Shown here piece after piece: positions 22,710 to 33,102 of a stretch of 64,000 bases of DNA. Both the position numbers and the translations under genes were made by a program. Under the pieces are notes generated by a model. That model did no database searches and was not told where the DNA came from. It saw only the letters and a list, made by a program, of their open reading frames with translations. The DNA comes from Daucus carota subsp. sativus (Eukaryota; Streptophyta; Magnoliopsida; Apiales; Apiaceae), in contig NC_030383.2 of assembly GCF_001625215.2 (NCBI RefSeq), forward strand, positions 54,866,380 through 54,930,379, written 5' to 3'. Positions within the stretch are counted from its first letter, which is position 1, and the number at the start of each line of letters is the position of its first letter.

Positions 22710-23502
22710 GAGTGGCGGAACCAGACGGGATGCTAGAGCCCGCTAACCTCGAAAAAACAGTGTATATTTTTTTTCAGTCCCCGCTGGATTAGTGATATCA
22801 ATATAATTTTTTTAGCCCCCGCTGAATTACAAATGTCATAGAGAGGGGCTTATTGTAAAAAAAGAAAAGAGAAGGTACTTAGTCTAAAGAGAGTCTAATT
22901 AACAAATACATTCAAACAGACACACTCAACAACTCCAACAAACTCCTTAGCTTTTCTCTAAAAATAATATAAACAATCAACTCTTAACTATTTAAGAGGT
23001 AAAATTACACAATATCTCTAACAATATTCCCTACATACGCTTTCTATCTATATCTGTTATTAAAATATGCATACCTACAAAGTTTGTATCATGCATGCTG
23101 AGTACTTTGTACATAAGAAAAATAATATAAAATATAGTTAGGAGGGAGAGTGTGCTCCTCATCATTGAGGAAGCAAACAGAGCTCCTAAGTTTTTGAAGA
23201 GGTGCTAGGAGCTTGTCTGAGTTCATTTCATCTCCATATTCTTCAAATTTAATTTGGCTAAATAGTCCGTGTGAAGAAGCTTTTGGACATGCTCTCATAA
23301 GTCATACGCACACATTGACACTACCCTAACTCAGTGGAGAGAGTTTTTTCTGCTATGAAACAATCAAGACTTATCAGCTTAATAAGATGGAAGATGCATG
23401 ACCGAATGATAGTATGATAACATGTATTGAGAAAGCTATTTATGCAAGTATGAATGACGAAATATTTCAGCCCCCTGACTCTTCATCCTGGTCCGCCACT
23501 GC
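22710..23502 (+). mobile_element. Deleted hAT transposon with transposase C-terminal remnant
   Basis: 793 bp between two copies of the 8-bp TSD CCAACAGG (22702-22709 and 23503-23510). Ends: AGTGGCGGAACCAG at the left and CTGGTCCGCCACTG at the right, the widespread plant hAT terminus. Near the right end (about 23325-23400) a frame reads SVERVFSAMKQSRL, matching the hATC dimerisation region of TTF-type hAT transposases. It is a broken, non-autonomous copy. Confidence 0.88.
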
Positions 23503-23757
23503 CAACAGGAAACACAAGTTGAAATTTTACTCAGTTGAAATGACCGGAAATAACAAGACAATCAGAATGCATTACAGGCAGAACAAATCATTGCTCTTGG
23601 AGTCTTGACATTGACAAGCAGAGCGAACCAAAACTCCCTGAACCATTGACGAGCACGACCCGAACCGTAACGGGCTAAAATGGCATGAATAGTGGAGGAG
23701 AAGCGAGCCGGTTATGGGTTGGATTTCCGGAAACCATCAACTGGCACTGCTTATCAA

Positions 23758-24014
23758 TAGGGGTGGCAGTTTCGGGTAATGGGTCGTGTTCGTGTCAGCA
23801 TCGGGTCGATTTCGAGTCGATTTCCGGTCAAGCTCACTTAAAATTGAATAAAAGTGAAAATTGAAATTATTATAAACGAAATTTTAATTTCGAGTCATGT
23901 CGGATCCATTTCATGTCAAACGGGTGATTTTCGGGTCACTTTCGAGTTTTATCTCCGTAAATCGGGTTGCGGGTTCGGGGCGGGTTTGGATCGTGTCTGA
24001 TATTGCCGGGCCAA
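23758..24014. mobile_element. Short hAT MITE (TAGGGGTGGCA type)
   Basis: 257 bp flanked by the 8-bp TSD CTTATCAA (23750 and 24015). The left end is TAGGGGTGGCAGTTTC; the right end is a decayed complement (GATATTGCCGGGCCAA). The interior is rich in GGGTCG motifs. Non-coding. Confidence 0.7.
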
Positions 24015-24223
24015 CTTATCAATGCTTCATCAAGTTGCCGCCACCTCTGCTGATGTTGTTCAGCTGTTGTACTAATAAATTCGTCAAGAGAATAAATTAC
24101 ATTTTAATACAAAATTCTACAGTTTCTGTAATTAGAAAAAATCTGAAAACAGTTTCAGCGTCGGCACATCACTGTTTTACATTTTACTGGATTACTTTAA
24201 TTAATGTAGTATTTGGGTTCTGA

Positions 24224-25006
24224 GGGCAAACCCAGCAGTGATCCAAAGATCCAAATTTGGGACAGATTATCCCAAATTCTCCTCCAGCAGTGATCCAAAA
24301 AGTGATCCAAATTTGGATCAGTGAATAGTACTGATCCAAATTTGGATCACCACTGTTCACTGATCCAAATTTGGATTATAAAATAATGATTTTCTTATTT
24401 CTATATCTTTCGTTTATCGAGTTTAAAATGAATTTATAATTATTAATATTTAATTAATAATAGTTTATAATTAATAATTAATAAAATTAATGTTTTAGTA
24501 CAAAATTAGAATAATAGGAAAGCAAATTTCATTGAAATTAAAAAAATAGTACATTACATGCATAAAATAAAAAGTACATAAAATGCATAAAATAAAATTA
24601 CAATACCGGAAAATGACTAGAAAATGGTACGATAAATATAATTTGATTTAGTCGAACCGAATATTTTTGTTTCCTCCGAGATAATCAATTTATTGTCCGT
24701 AGCTATTCATATCATTTGGAAATCTTTCAGTTTCATCTTCATTTCCTTGATTTTGAGATACTTTGATCGATTTTAAAAAAAATAATTAAATTATTCAATT
24801 AAATATAATATGAGTAGTTAATAATGAAAAAAAAAATTAAGATTAAATAGTTTAATATATAATTTTTGTAATATAATATACAAAAAGTAATTTGGATCAG
24901 AATTTGGATCACGCTGCTGGAATTGATCAGAAATTTGGATCAGAATTTGATGGATCAGTTGGTGATCTAAATTTGGATTTTTGGATCACAACTGCTGGAG
25001 ATGGCC
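24224..25006. mobile_element. MITE with GATCCAAATTTGG subterminal repeats
   Basis: 783 bp. Ends GGGCAAACCCAGCAGTG and CAACTGCTGGAGATGGCC are imperfect inverted repeats. The palindrome-like GATCCAAATTTGGATCA recurs several times near both ends. A 3-bp TGA flanks it on both sides, suggesting a PIF/Harbinger-like element, although TTA/TAA is the usual target. Confidence 0.6.
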
Positions 25007-25140
25007 TGATAACTCCTATATCAGGTTCAATCTTAATGAGACGTATTTGTGTGCGGGTGTGATGACATTACTGGGTTCACGTGTTAGCTAAAATAAAATA
25101 GTTGAGTTAATTTTGCAGTGACGTATAGAAAAGAACACAA

Positions 25141-25801
25141 CGAAGAGAGAATAACAAAAACAAGTGCTTAACTAGATACAGGGTTGTCTCCGAAGAAGAA
25201 AAAGAAAATTAAGAACAAAAGATCATTAGTGTCTTCAATTAAATTGGTGTGTAATCTTATTGCAGGTGAGTCTCAATTTGTTAAACTAATATGCGGTTTG
25301 TATTATCATGAACCAAAAATGCTAAGTTTAGAAGATCAATATAAACAAGTGCCAACCTTAGAAATAGATTTGTAAAAAGAAAATAAAACCGTTGGTCAAA
25401 AAATGTAAAAGGAAAGGAAAACGAATAAATAAAGACACAACAGAGAACAAGAAGAATAAACAATAATGTGGGGGACAAATAAAAGAAAAAGGAAAAGAAA
25501 AGGAACTTGACATGCATCATGCCCCTGTTTGGAAAAGGGAAGCACGACGTCTTACTTCTGCTTTTTTTTTTATCCGCTTATGTAAAAGATAGTTACTTTT
25601 AAGAAGTCAAGTTGTAAATAGAAAATGCTAGTTTTTCTTTACAACTTGTAGCTTTATTTCAAATATTTTACTTAATAGTTCTACATCACTTCTTCTTTTA
25701 AGTTGCTTCTCATTCCATTACTTGTATATAAATTGGCGTTATGTAATAGCATTTCATTAAAAACTCCTTTGTAGCAATAATCCCATATCTATAAACACGA
25801 A
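25141..25801 (+). promoter_or_regulatory. DC1-5 upstream region, sister of the DC1-4 promoter
   Basis: Nearly the same as 19261-19962, with a 52-base gap near 25170. It has the same TATATAAA box (25725-25732) 70 bases before the ATG at 25802. Confidence 0.65.
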
Positions 25802-28370
25802 ATGAGTCTAACACTAGAGCATTTTAGCCACCCAAAACACCCGCTAGTAGGGGTGCCCGCGGGTCGGGTTGGGCGGATTATAGGTTAAACCCTAACCCAA
25901 CCCATTTAGTTCGGTTTTTTTAATTTTCAACCCAACTAAAGATCGGTTTAAATTTCATCGGGTTGGGTCGGTTAGAATTTATTTCGGTTTGGGTCGGTTT
26001 GGGTTGGGTAGAATAGGTTATTAGAAAATGAGTGTGAGGTAAGGTCACTTAGTTTTGTAATTTCACGATTTTTTCGAGATAAGGTGAGCTCATTATCGAG
26101 TTTATTTGCCAATAGCTTAGTTCTTATTAAGCAGAACTCATGATTCGTTCAAATTAGAAATTGTTTCACGCGTTTATTATAAATTTAAGTAATATGTAAT
26201 ATATTTTTAGTTTAGATAGAAAGGCACCTAAAATTGTTTCAGTAAAAACAAATAAAATATATGAAAATTAAATAAAATATGCGGGTCGGGTTAGAATGGG
26301 CGGGTTATAGGCAAAACCCTAAACCAACCCATTTAAATCGGTTTTAATAATTTTCAACCCAATCAAAATTCGGGTTAAATATTTTCGGGTTGGTTTAGAG
26401 TCGGGTTGGGTCGGTTAGATCGGTTTGGGCGGGTTTTGATAACCCATGGGCACCCCTACCCGCTAGTGCTAAAAGAGTGTGATGTTATTGCAGATGATGC
26501 TAGATGCTATGTTTGTAACACCTCTGTTATAGCCTCTCCAACATATACTTGTAGTCTTAGTAGTGTTGAGTGTCAAGGTTTCTACCTCCACAAGACTTGT
26601 GCAGAATTACCCACTACAATTCGTTTCCATAAGCACAACCAACACCCCCTTGTTCTGCTCAAACGTCCTGATGATAGTTCTTGTGATGCTTGTGGTGAGG
26701 ATGTCAAGTTCTCTTACACATGCCAGGATTGTCAATTTGATGTGTGTCTGATTTGTGCTTTTCAACAGAGAGTGCTTCAACATGAAGGTCACCCTGAGCA
26801 CATACTAACACTAATGCCAAGGAAATCCTTGTTTAAGTGCGATGCTTGTAGTGAAAAAGCAGAAGACTCTTCATATGTATGCACCACCTGTGACTTGTGC
26901 ATCCACAAGGAATGTGCTCTTTCTCCATTCACTATCCCAGCTCCTGCTTTTCACCATCAGCCTCTCCATCTTATCTACTCTGTTCCTACAATCCATCGTT
27001 TTTTCAACCGCAACTGCAACATCTGTCAGCGACGAGTTCATACAAACTTCTGGCTGTATTATTGTCATAAATGCACATATTTTGTGCATATGAGGTGTGC
27101 GACATTGTCTTCTGTGTAAGTACTTTGTAATCAGTTTTGTTTTGTTAATTATTTTAATCATCTGGTTTTCTAAATGTCATGACCTAATGTCTTGAGCTAT
27201 TGCTATTTGCTAAACAATTTTAATTTGTTTTCAGAAATGAGATTGAAGAAGAGGGCAGTCTCAATGATGAACTTGATTTGATAGAACTTCCACTGCAGAG
27301 TGCGGAATCACTATTTGATCTCATAATATCCCAGTGTTGCAAACTCCAAGTTGAATCTCAAGGTAAAGAAGAAAACACTATTCCTATATCAACAGCTCCT
27401 GATCCTCCCATAATTAATCAACACTGGAGTCATAAGGACCATCCATTAGTGCAGTTCCAGTTCAGTACTAGTGAGAATGATAAAATTGAAAATAATTATG
27501 ATAGAAGAGAGTTGATATGCGACGGTTGCATTCAACCCATAACTATTTCACATCCGTCTTACTACGCTTGTATTCAATGCCGTTTCTTTCTCCACTCCTT
27601 CTGCGCCACTAAGTTACCGGTGTCATTGCTAGCAGGAGTATGTCCACCTCATCCCCACCATTCGCTTCGTCTTCATCACAATAACACATTCTATACTTTT
27701 GTGGTGTGTGAAGTTTGTTGCTTTGACACAAATGGATTCCACTATCTGTGTGAGACTTGTGATATTACAATTGATATACGCTGTGCATTCTTACCCACCA
27801 AGATAAAACATAAATCTCACAAGCACCACTCCCTTATTCTACGTCCATCCTCCAAATTTAAGTGCAGTGCGAGTGGTTTTAATTTTGAAGGAGTTCCTGT
27901 TCCGCACTATGGATGTGAAACTTGCAGTAACTTTCATATTGATATAGCAAGTGCATTTTATCCTGGTAGGATGAAACACAGATACGATGATCACCCTGTA
28001 ACCTTGAGACTTCCTCCATTCTTCTATGAGGGAGTATTCTATTGTGAAACATGTGAAGACCAAGTCAATAATCAAAGGTGGCTCTATCACTGTGATGAAT
28101 GTGATCATTCTTTTCACAATCATTGCCTTCTTTGGGGTGGAAGTGTCAAGTTAGAAAGGAACATCGAACTTGATATCAACGACCAGTCTACACACACTTA
28201 CCTTGGTGGTGAAGACTCGTATAAAAAAGACCCAAGCAGAGTACAGCTGTAGATATTGTGGGAACAGCTATATCTGGAATTACTTTTTGGAATGTGATGG
28301 GTGTGGATATCGTATATGCTGTCCCTGTGTTAGTCAAATCAAGGCGAGTAACAAGTCCATACACTTCTGA
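25802..28370 (+). pseudogene. DC1-5: DC1-domain gene broken by a hAT MITE and a frameshift
   Basis: The start MSLTLEHFSHPKHP (25802-25847) is cut at codon 16 by a 611-bp hAT MITE plus its 8-bp TSD, and the frame resumes at 26459. The total insert, 619 bases, is not a multiple of three. No ATG in the right frame is seen between the insert and the Cys-rich modules. Exon 1 ends at 27115 and exon 2 starts at 27235, with phase kept (Val codon). In exon 2 an extra base near 28190 (the DQS-HTLT region) shifts the frame to a stop at 28250-28252; the last module continues in another frame to 28370. Exon 1 closely matches DC1-4 while exon 2 is a distinct, DC1-1-like subtype. Probably non-functional. 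Confidence 0.85.
25848..26458. mobile_element. hAT MITE inside DC1-5 exon 1
   Basis: 611 bp with ends TAGGGGTGCCCGCGGGT and ACCCATGGGCACCCCTA, flanked by the 8-bp TSD CCCGCTAG. The empty site is preserved in DC1-4 (CCCGCTAGTGCTAAAAG). The two halves contain a directly repeated ~180-bp GC-rich block of GGGTCGGGTT-like motifs. Non-coding. Confidence 0.92.
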
Positions 28371-29021
28371 TGGTGAAGTGAAGTGAGGTTGCCGATCTGG
28401 GATGAGCAAAAAGACCAAATAACATATTTCTGGCTCCATATCATCATCTGTTTCGAGTTTTCTGGTCCAAGCACATTGCCAGAAACATCATCCATGTCCA
28501 TAGATCTTCTTACTCATGTTCCAGATTTAAAATTCATAGCAGACAGAAACTTCTAAATCCAAAACATCCGAGCTCTTTGCATGTATATAACATCACCACT
28601 TCATTCGTACGCCTTAAAGTTCTCCAGCATGGAACCCGAAATTCCTTCCAACAATTAGCATTTTTCTTGTTCACCTGCACTGTTTTTACATTATCATACA
28701 TGTTCTTATACACAATTTCTAAAGTGGACTTCGGAGAAAGAATTACAATGAGAAGTGATCTAGTTGTATATTGTGCGGGAGTTGGAAGTTACTTGAACCT
28801 CCTGACTCATGGACTCCAGGGATATTTCAGGTAGACAGATAATGTCATTACACCAGATAATTATACTCAGTTGAAAAGACAGGAAATAACAAGACAATCA
28901 GACGAGTTGAACAAATCTTTGCTCTTGGAGTCTTGGCATTGATAAGCATAGCCAGTCAAACAGGCGGTTCGGCACAACCCGCCTTTGACAGATGGTTAAT
29001 TTATTGGGTGGTCCTAAATTA
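28371..29021. other. DC1-5 3' flank
   Basis: The 3' flank, part of which (CACTGTTTTTACAT near 28680) is the sequence fused to the truncated DC1-1 exon 2. A duplicated spacer block follows near 28860 (ACTCAGTTGAAA). No gene is seen. Confidence 0.5.
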
Positions 29022-29107
29022 GGTCATGACATTTCCTAATGTCTTGAGCTATCACTATCTGCTAAACAATTTAATTTGTTTTCAGAAAAGAGATTGAAGA
29101 AGAGGGC
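29022..29107 (+). pseudogene. DC1-6: remnant of DC1 intron end and exon 2 start
   Basis: Reads as the last ~70 bases of the DC1 intron (CTAATGTCTTGAGCTAT ... TTGTTTTCAG) followed by AAAAGAGATTGAAGAAGAGGGCA, the exon 2 start of the family. Nothing else of the gene survives. It marks a sixth, almost wholly deleted unit. Confidence 0.85.
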
Positions 29108-29129
29108 ACTGAGTATGTATGTATGTTTC

Positions 29130-30430
29130 CATGGAAGATCTATTGTTTCATCCATGTCAGTCAATCTTGACAATATTTGGATAGTTTTTAACAAGCTTGC
29201 ATTTAGATGCCGATACAATACTGATCTAAGAGGGCAGGGAAATGGTCTTGGGTACCAGTACTGTATGTGATGCAAACAAATCTTGGTTAATGGTTAATAG
29301 TAACTTGATGTGGGGCATTTATCCTGAAACTGAAAGACTATTCAGCCGGAGATTTCTCAGTTTGGTTGGTTGTGCATCAAGGAACGATAATCTCAATGAT
29401 CATCTAGTTATTTAGCAGAACTGTCACTTTTATATATTACAGTCAACAGTCTCCACTCTGAAAATAGCGGTAACGAGATAAAATACCAAACAACTAGACT
29501 TTTAGAAAAGAAAATTTTCAAAAAGCTTATGCATAAGTATTTGGCAAGTTAATCCAAGTCTGTGAAGGTCTTATGGGATGCTGAGAAGAACTTGTCTAAA
29601 ATATACAAGTAGAACTAGAAGCATAGTGAAAACTTTACCTTGATGACCGCAATGGTTATGTTGCACCCAGTTTTGTTACAGCTCCTGGTTTTTCCTTTCT
29701 AATCAGCAATCTGCTTTAAAGTTTTGGGGCAAGATCTCATCCATGACATAACCCAAAATTGCCCACAAGCATGATTCAGGATACAACATGTACCCAAATG
29801 ATAGCACCTCACGAGGAGGATCCAATGGTGTGCATAAGTTGAAATTTTAAGGATATCACTTCATTTTTTTTTTTTCAGAAGCTGAAAATGGAAACTTAAA
29901 TGGGGGGAATGTTTCTTTTGTAAGTAATAACTGTTAGCAAGTAATAGGGCATACCCTAAGGCTCCTCGAGAAGAAAACTCTCCGACAAACATAAAAAGGC
30001 CAGACCAGAGTAGGCAGTTCAAAGAACTAGCCTCATCCGATACAGAGAAAAACAATTAATTACCAGTAACAATCGACTCATACAAAAAGGAAAATTTTGT
30101 TCGGGTAAATGGCGGCCTGCAGAAAAAATAAAAAAAATAGCTACACATTATTACAACGATACTCTTGAAAATATACATTAATTTTCTTCATAACCTTTAC
30201 CATTAAGCAAAACTATTGACATTTGAGGACCACTAGATGCTAGAAAACACAGAAAGTTGAAAGCACAAAGATATGATCACACAAATGAGAGCAAAAGGCA
30301 ACAACCAAAGACAATAGGCTGAAGTTCTAAAACAAGTATGCTTCATTTTCAAGTGGTTGATAGGATCCGAAACAGTCAGTGCACTGACCACACATAGCTT
30401 GTTAACTAAGCTATTTGCAACCTCAGTCAT
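29130..30430. repeat. Segmental duplication, copy B (partner 15640-16804)
   Basis: Co-linear with 15640-16804; similarity fades just before the PH1 3' end. Near 29640-29710 it holds the same PXN-like exon fragment on the minus strand, but with an internal deletion, so copy A is the better preserved one. Confidence 0.8.
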
Positions 30431-30657
30431 CCTTGCTCGCCAATTATCCCAAAACAACATTTCAAGTTCACATAACCAAATTCAAACAACAAAATTCCTA
30501 AAACAAATACGCAAAAATTTACACAATCACCGAAACTCCATTTCATTATAAATTATAAACCATAACGTATCCAACAATTATAAATTCCACTCATAACAAC
30601 AGACATAACAAATCACAAAAACGAAAAAGTCAATTAACCTAACAAAAAACACACAAA

Positions 30658-31110
30658 TCATTTCCCCATATTACTATCATCATTATCGTAATCAACAATT
30701 TCATTATCCGTAACCGACATCGAATGCTGCACAATCGACCTCCCGATCGAATTAATCCAATCCTCCTTCTCCTTCTCCGAATCCGCAATAAAATACATCG
30801 TATCCTCCCTCGTCGACAACTCAAACGCGAATTGCTTGTGCAGAACATCCTCGGCGCCTTTGACAGTTAGACACGTGGCCACGGGGACGACGCCACGTGG
30901 CACAGAGTAACGAGTGATGTTAGATTCCTTAAACCAGAAAAGCTTACCTTGTTTCAAGACGAACCAACGGCGGCGCCATGTCTTGATGTACTCGCCTTGC
31001 TTGGTCAGCCATCCGGTTCGTTCCGGCGTTGACCAGAACTCGATGTTTGAGTATTCTGATGGGGTGGGTGATGCGCCTGTCACGGCTCGCCATAGACTGG
31101 CTGCTGCCAT
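30658..31110 (-). CDS. PH1: Pleckstrin-homology protein, PH1-like
   Basis: Single-exon gene of 150 aa, close to Arabidopsis PH1 (about 145 aa) in length and layout. The N-terminus has SLWRAVTGASPTP and IEFWSTPERTGWLTKQGEYI; the PH domain spans about residues 31-130. Basic KTWRRRWFVLKQGK (43-56) forms the expected phosphoinositide-binding loop region, and the conserved C-terminal-helix Trp is W118 (EDWINSIGRSIVQHS). In Arabidopsis PH1 binds PI3P and acts on late endosomes; the same role is inferred here. The start is the ATG at 31110, after a GA-rich leader. It is read away from the BPP-like gene and ends about 230 bases from the duplicated block. Confidence 0.93.
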   Translation of the reverse strand: MAAASLWRAVTGASPTPSEYSNIEFWSTPERTGWLTKQGEYIKTWRRRWFVLKQGKLFWFKESNITRYSVPRGVVPVATCLTVKGAEDVLHKQFAFELSTREDTMYFIADSEKEKEDWINSIGRSIVQHSMSVTDNEIVDYDNDDSNMGK

Positions 31111-31127
31111 TGAGGTTGTGTATATAG

Positions 31128-31176
31128 AGAGGGAGAGAGAGACAGCGGGAGAGAGACGGAGAGAGAGAGAGATTGG
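31128..31176 (-). promoter_or_regulatory. GA/CT-rich leader of PH1
   Basis: A run of GAGAGA on the plus strand, hence CT-rich in the transcript sense, directly before the PH1 start codon; typical of plant 5' leaders. A possible TATA-like AAATATAC lies further upstream near 31255. Confidence 0.5.
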
Positions 31177-31808
31177 GGTGTTTGGGATTGGGAAAGGGGA
31201 ATGTTGTGTAGTAGGAGTGATCCCGATCGGTCTGAAGCAGTAAAAACAGAAGAGGGTATATTTGTTTATTTATTAAACTGCGTAATATACTGTGTATCTT
31301 AACAACCAAGGAAAAAAGTGACTGTATACGTGCTTATTGTTTGTGTTTGATAATGACAATTTATGTCATTTCTTATTTATTGATAATAAAATTAAAAATT
31401 GTGAATTGTAAATAATAAAAATCAGCTTTTAACTTATTTTTAAGTAGGATTATGACAAATTACACAAAGAAACAATTTTCGGTTTAAATCGAAAATGACT
31501 TAAAACCTGAATTTTAAACTCGGGCAAATAGCTCTAGATCTAGGTCTAATGTTTTTGAATTACTTGAAAATCCATCATCACAAGAGAGTAAACAAAATCT
31601 TGTTGGCCCCTTGTTATACTTGACCATCATAACTCATGTAGTTCTAGTGCAACGTTTCAAGCATCAAGGTATGGGATACAATTTCACACAAACCATCAAA
31701 ATGATATCTATGCATGAGGTTTGATTTAGATGAAACAAAGTAAGCCTTTTGGTTACTGTAGGCATGTGATATGGCTATATCGGGGAAAGTGGATAAATGA
31801 CCAAAATA

Positions 31809-32213
31809 AGGGTTAAATAGCTAATTCATAATTAATCTGGCTGAAAACTTGCAACTGAATCATGTTGTTGAAAAATCTTTCAAACGCATCATCAAGTAAT
31901 TAAAAACTTTCAAAAACATCACTCTCCGTCAGTTCCGTTAAGTAATTAACGGAAAGTTCAAAAAACAAATAAAGAAAATACAAAAAAAAAACAAAAGGAA
32001 TATCAAAAATTTGAAAAAAAATGTTTTCTTGAATTTTTTTTCATATTTTTTTAAAATATTTTTGAATATTTCGCTAAGTAATTAACGGAACTGACGGAGA
32101 GTGACGCATTTGAAAGTTTTTAATTACTTAATGATGTGTTTGAAAGGTTTTTCAACAATATGACTCAATTGCAAGTTTTCAGCTAGGTTAGTGTTGAATC
32201 AGCTATTTAACCC
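31809..32213. mobile_element. Mutator-like foldback element
   Basis: 405 bp. Inverted repeats of about 145 bp at each end (from AGGGTTAAATAGCTAATTC to GAATCAGCTATTTAACCC) flanked by the 9-bp TSD ACCAAAATA (31800 and 32214). The two arms hold CTCCGTCAGTTCCGTTAA and its complement. The long arms and 9-bp TSD fit a Mutator-like foldback. Confidence 0.9.
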
Positions 32214-33102
32214 ACCAAAATAAAGGAGAAGATAAGCCATAGCAGTGCTTCATATTTAGGTGCTAAAAGGCACTCATGTTGACTGTATGCAACATATGTA
32301 ATCTGCACTCCAGAAAATTATTGCCTCATCTTCCAACTGAGATTGCTAAAAGCTTCAACTTTTCACTTCTCAACATCCAAACTCAACCTCTTTTTCATAT
32401 TGAATTGAAGATGATAAATATCTACATCCGTGTGGATCGATGATTCCCGATTTCTGAAGTCCATAACATCCGACACAGATTCCTAAATTCCTAAACTTCA
32501 TCCACTATCACTCTAGGAAAAGCAATTGCAATTGTTTTAAGAAATTTCACTAATCCTATGCTCTGGACACATCACTATACATCAGACCCAAATGTTTGAG
32601 CTTAGGGATATCAAGCATTAAAATGTAATTTTTTAAAGCGTAGAAAATTTGCAAATTAAAGCTAAATATTGCAAAAGAATGATCTTGTTCTAACTTGGCC
32701 TCCATACAAGCTCTAGTATATAGCTCACCTTAACTTTAACCACATAAACCTAGTGTTGTTGGTGAGGAGACTGGAGAGGACAGCTCCTTACTATGGTACA
32801 TGTTCTTTGATCAAATTAAAAGGGAGGTAAAAACAGGAGTCCTAATTGCAGAAATGTACCCTACTATGAGCAAAGAAATATGGGATGTGGCAAGTACTTC
32901 TTATAAAACAAATGTGATATATGATACACCAGATTACTCCATCTCACTTTACATAAATTTTTTGGCACACAAACCACAATCCTGTCAACCCACTGAAGTG
33001 GTCAATAACTCTTCCACTCTAACTGCCAGAAGAGAACTATAACAATCACAAGTTGTATTAGAAACTACTATGTATATTATTATAGAAGACAAGCACTAAA
33101 TA
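32214..33102. other. Spacer between PH1 and BPP-like gene
   Basis: AT-rich, with no similarity to anything I recognise. The part nearest 33103 should include the 3' UTR of the BPP-like gene. A short open frame at 32800-33042 has no family features and is ignored. Confidence 0.4.

Noticed and set aside
26406-26470. New N-terminus for DC1-5 supplied by the MITE end (open frame from 26406)
   Set aside because: The frame through the MITE end into DC1-5 is open, but it has no ATG in frame, so it would need a non-AUG start or unknown splicing; not supported.
5876-28370. The DC1 cluster as a new defence or toxin-antitoxin-like system
   Set aside because: All members are one known plant family with tandem duplication; there is no partner gene of another type in the repeating unit apart from dead ASA pieces.
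30914-31309. Plus- and minus-strand open frames overlapping the PH1 start
   Set aside because: They overlap the GA-rich leader and the PH1 coding strand in other frames; PH1 itself explains the sequence.
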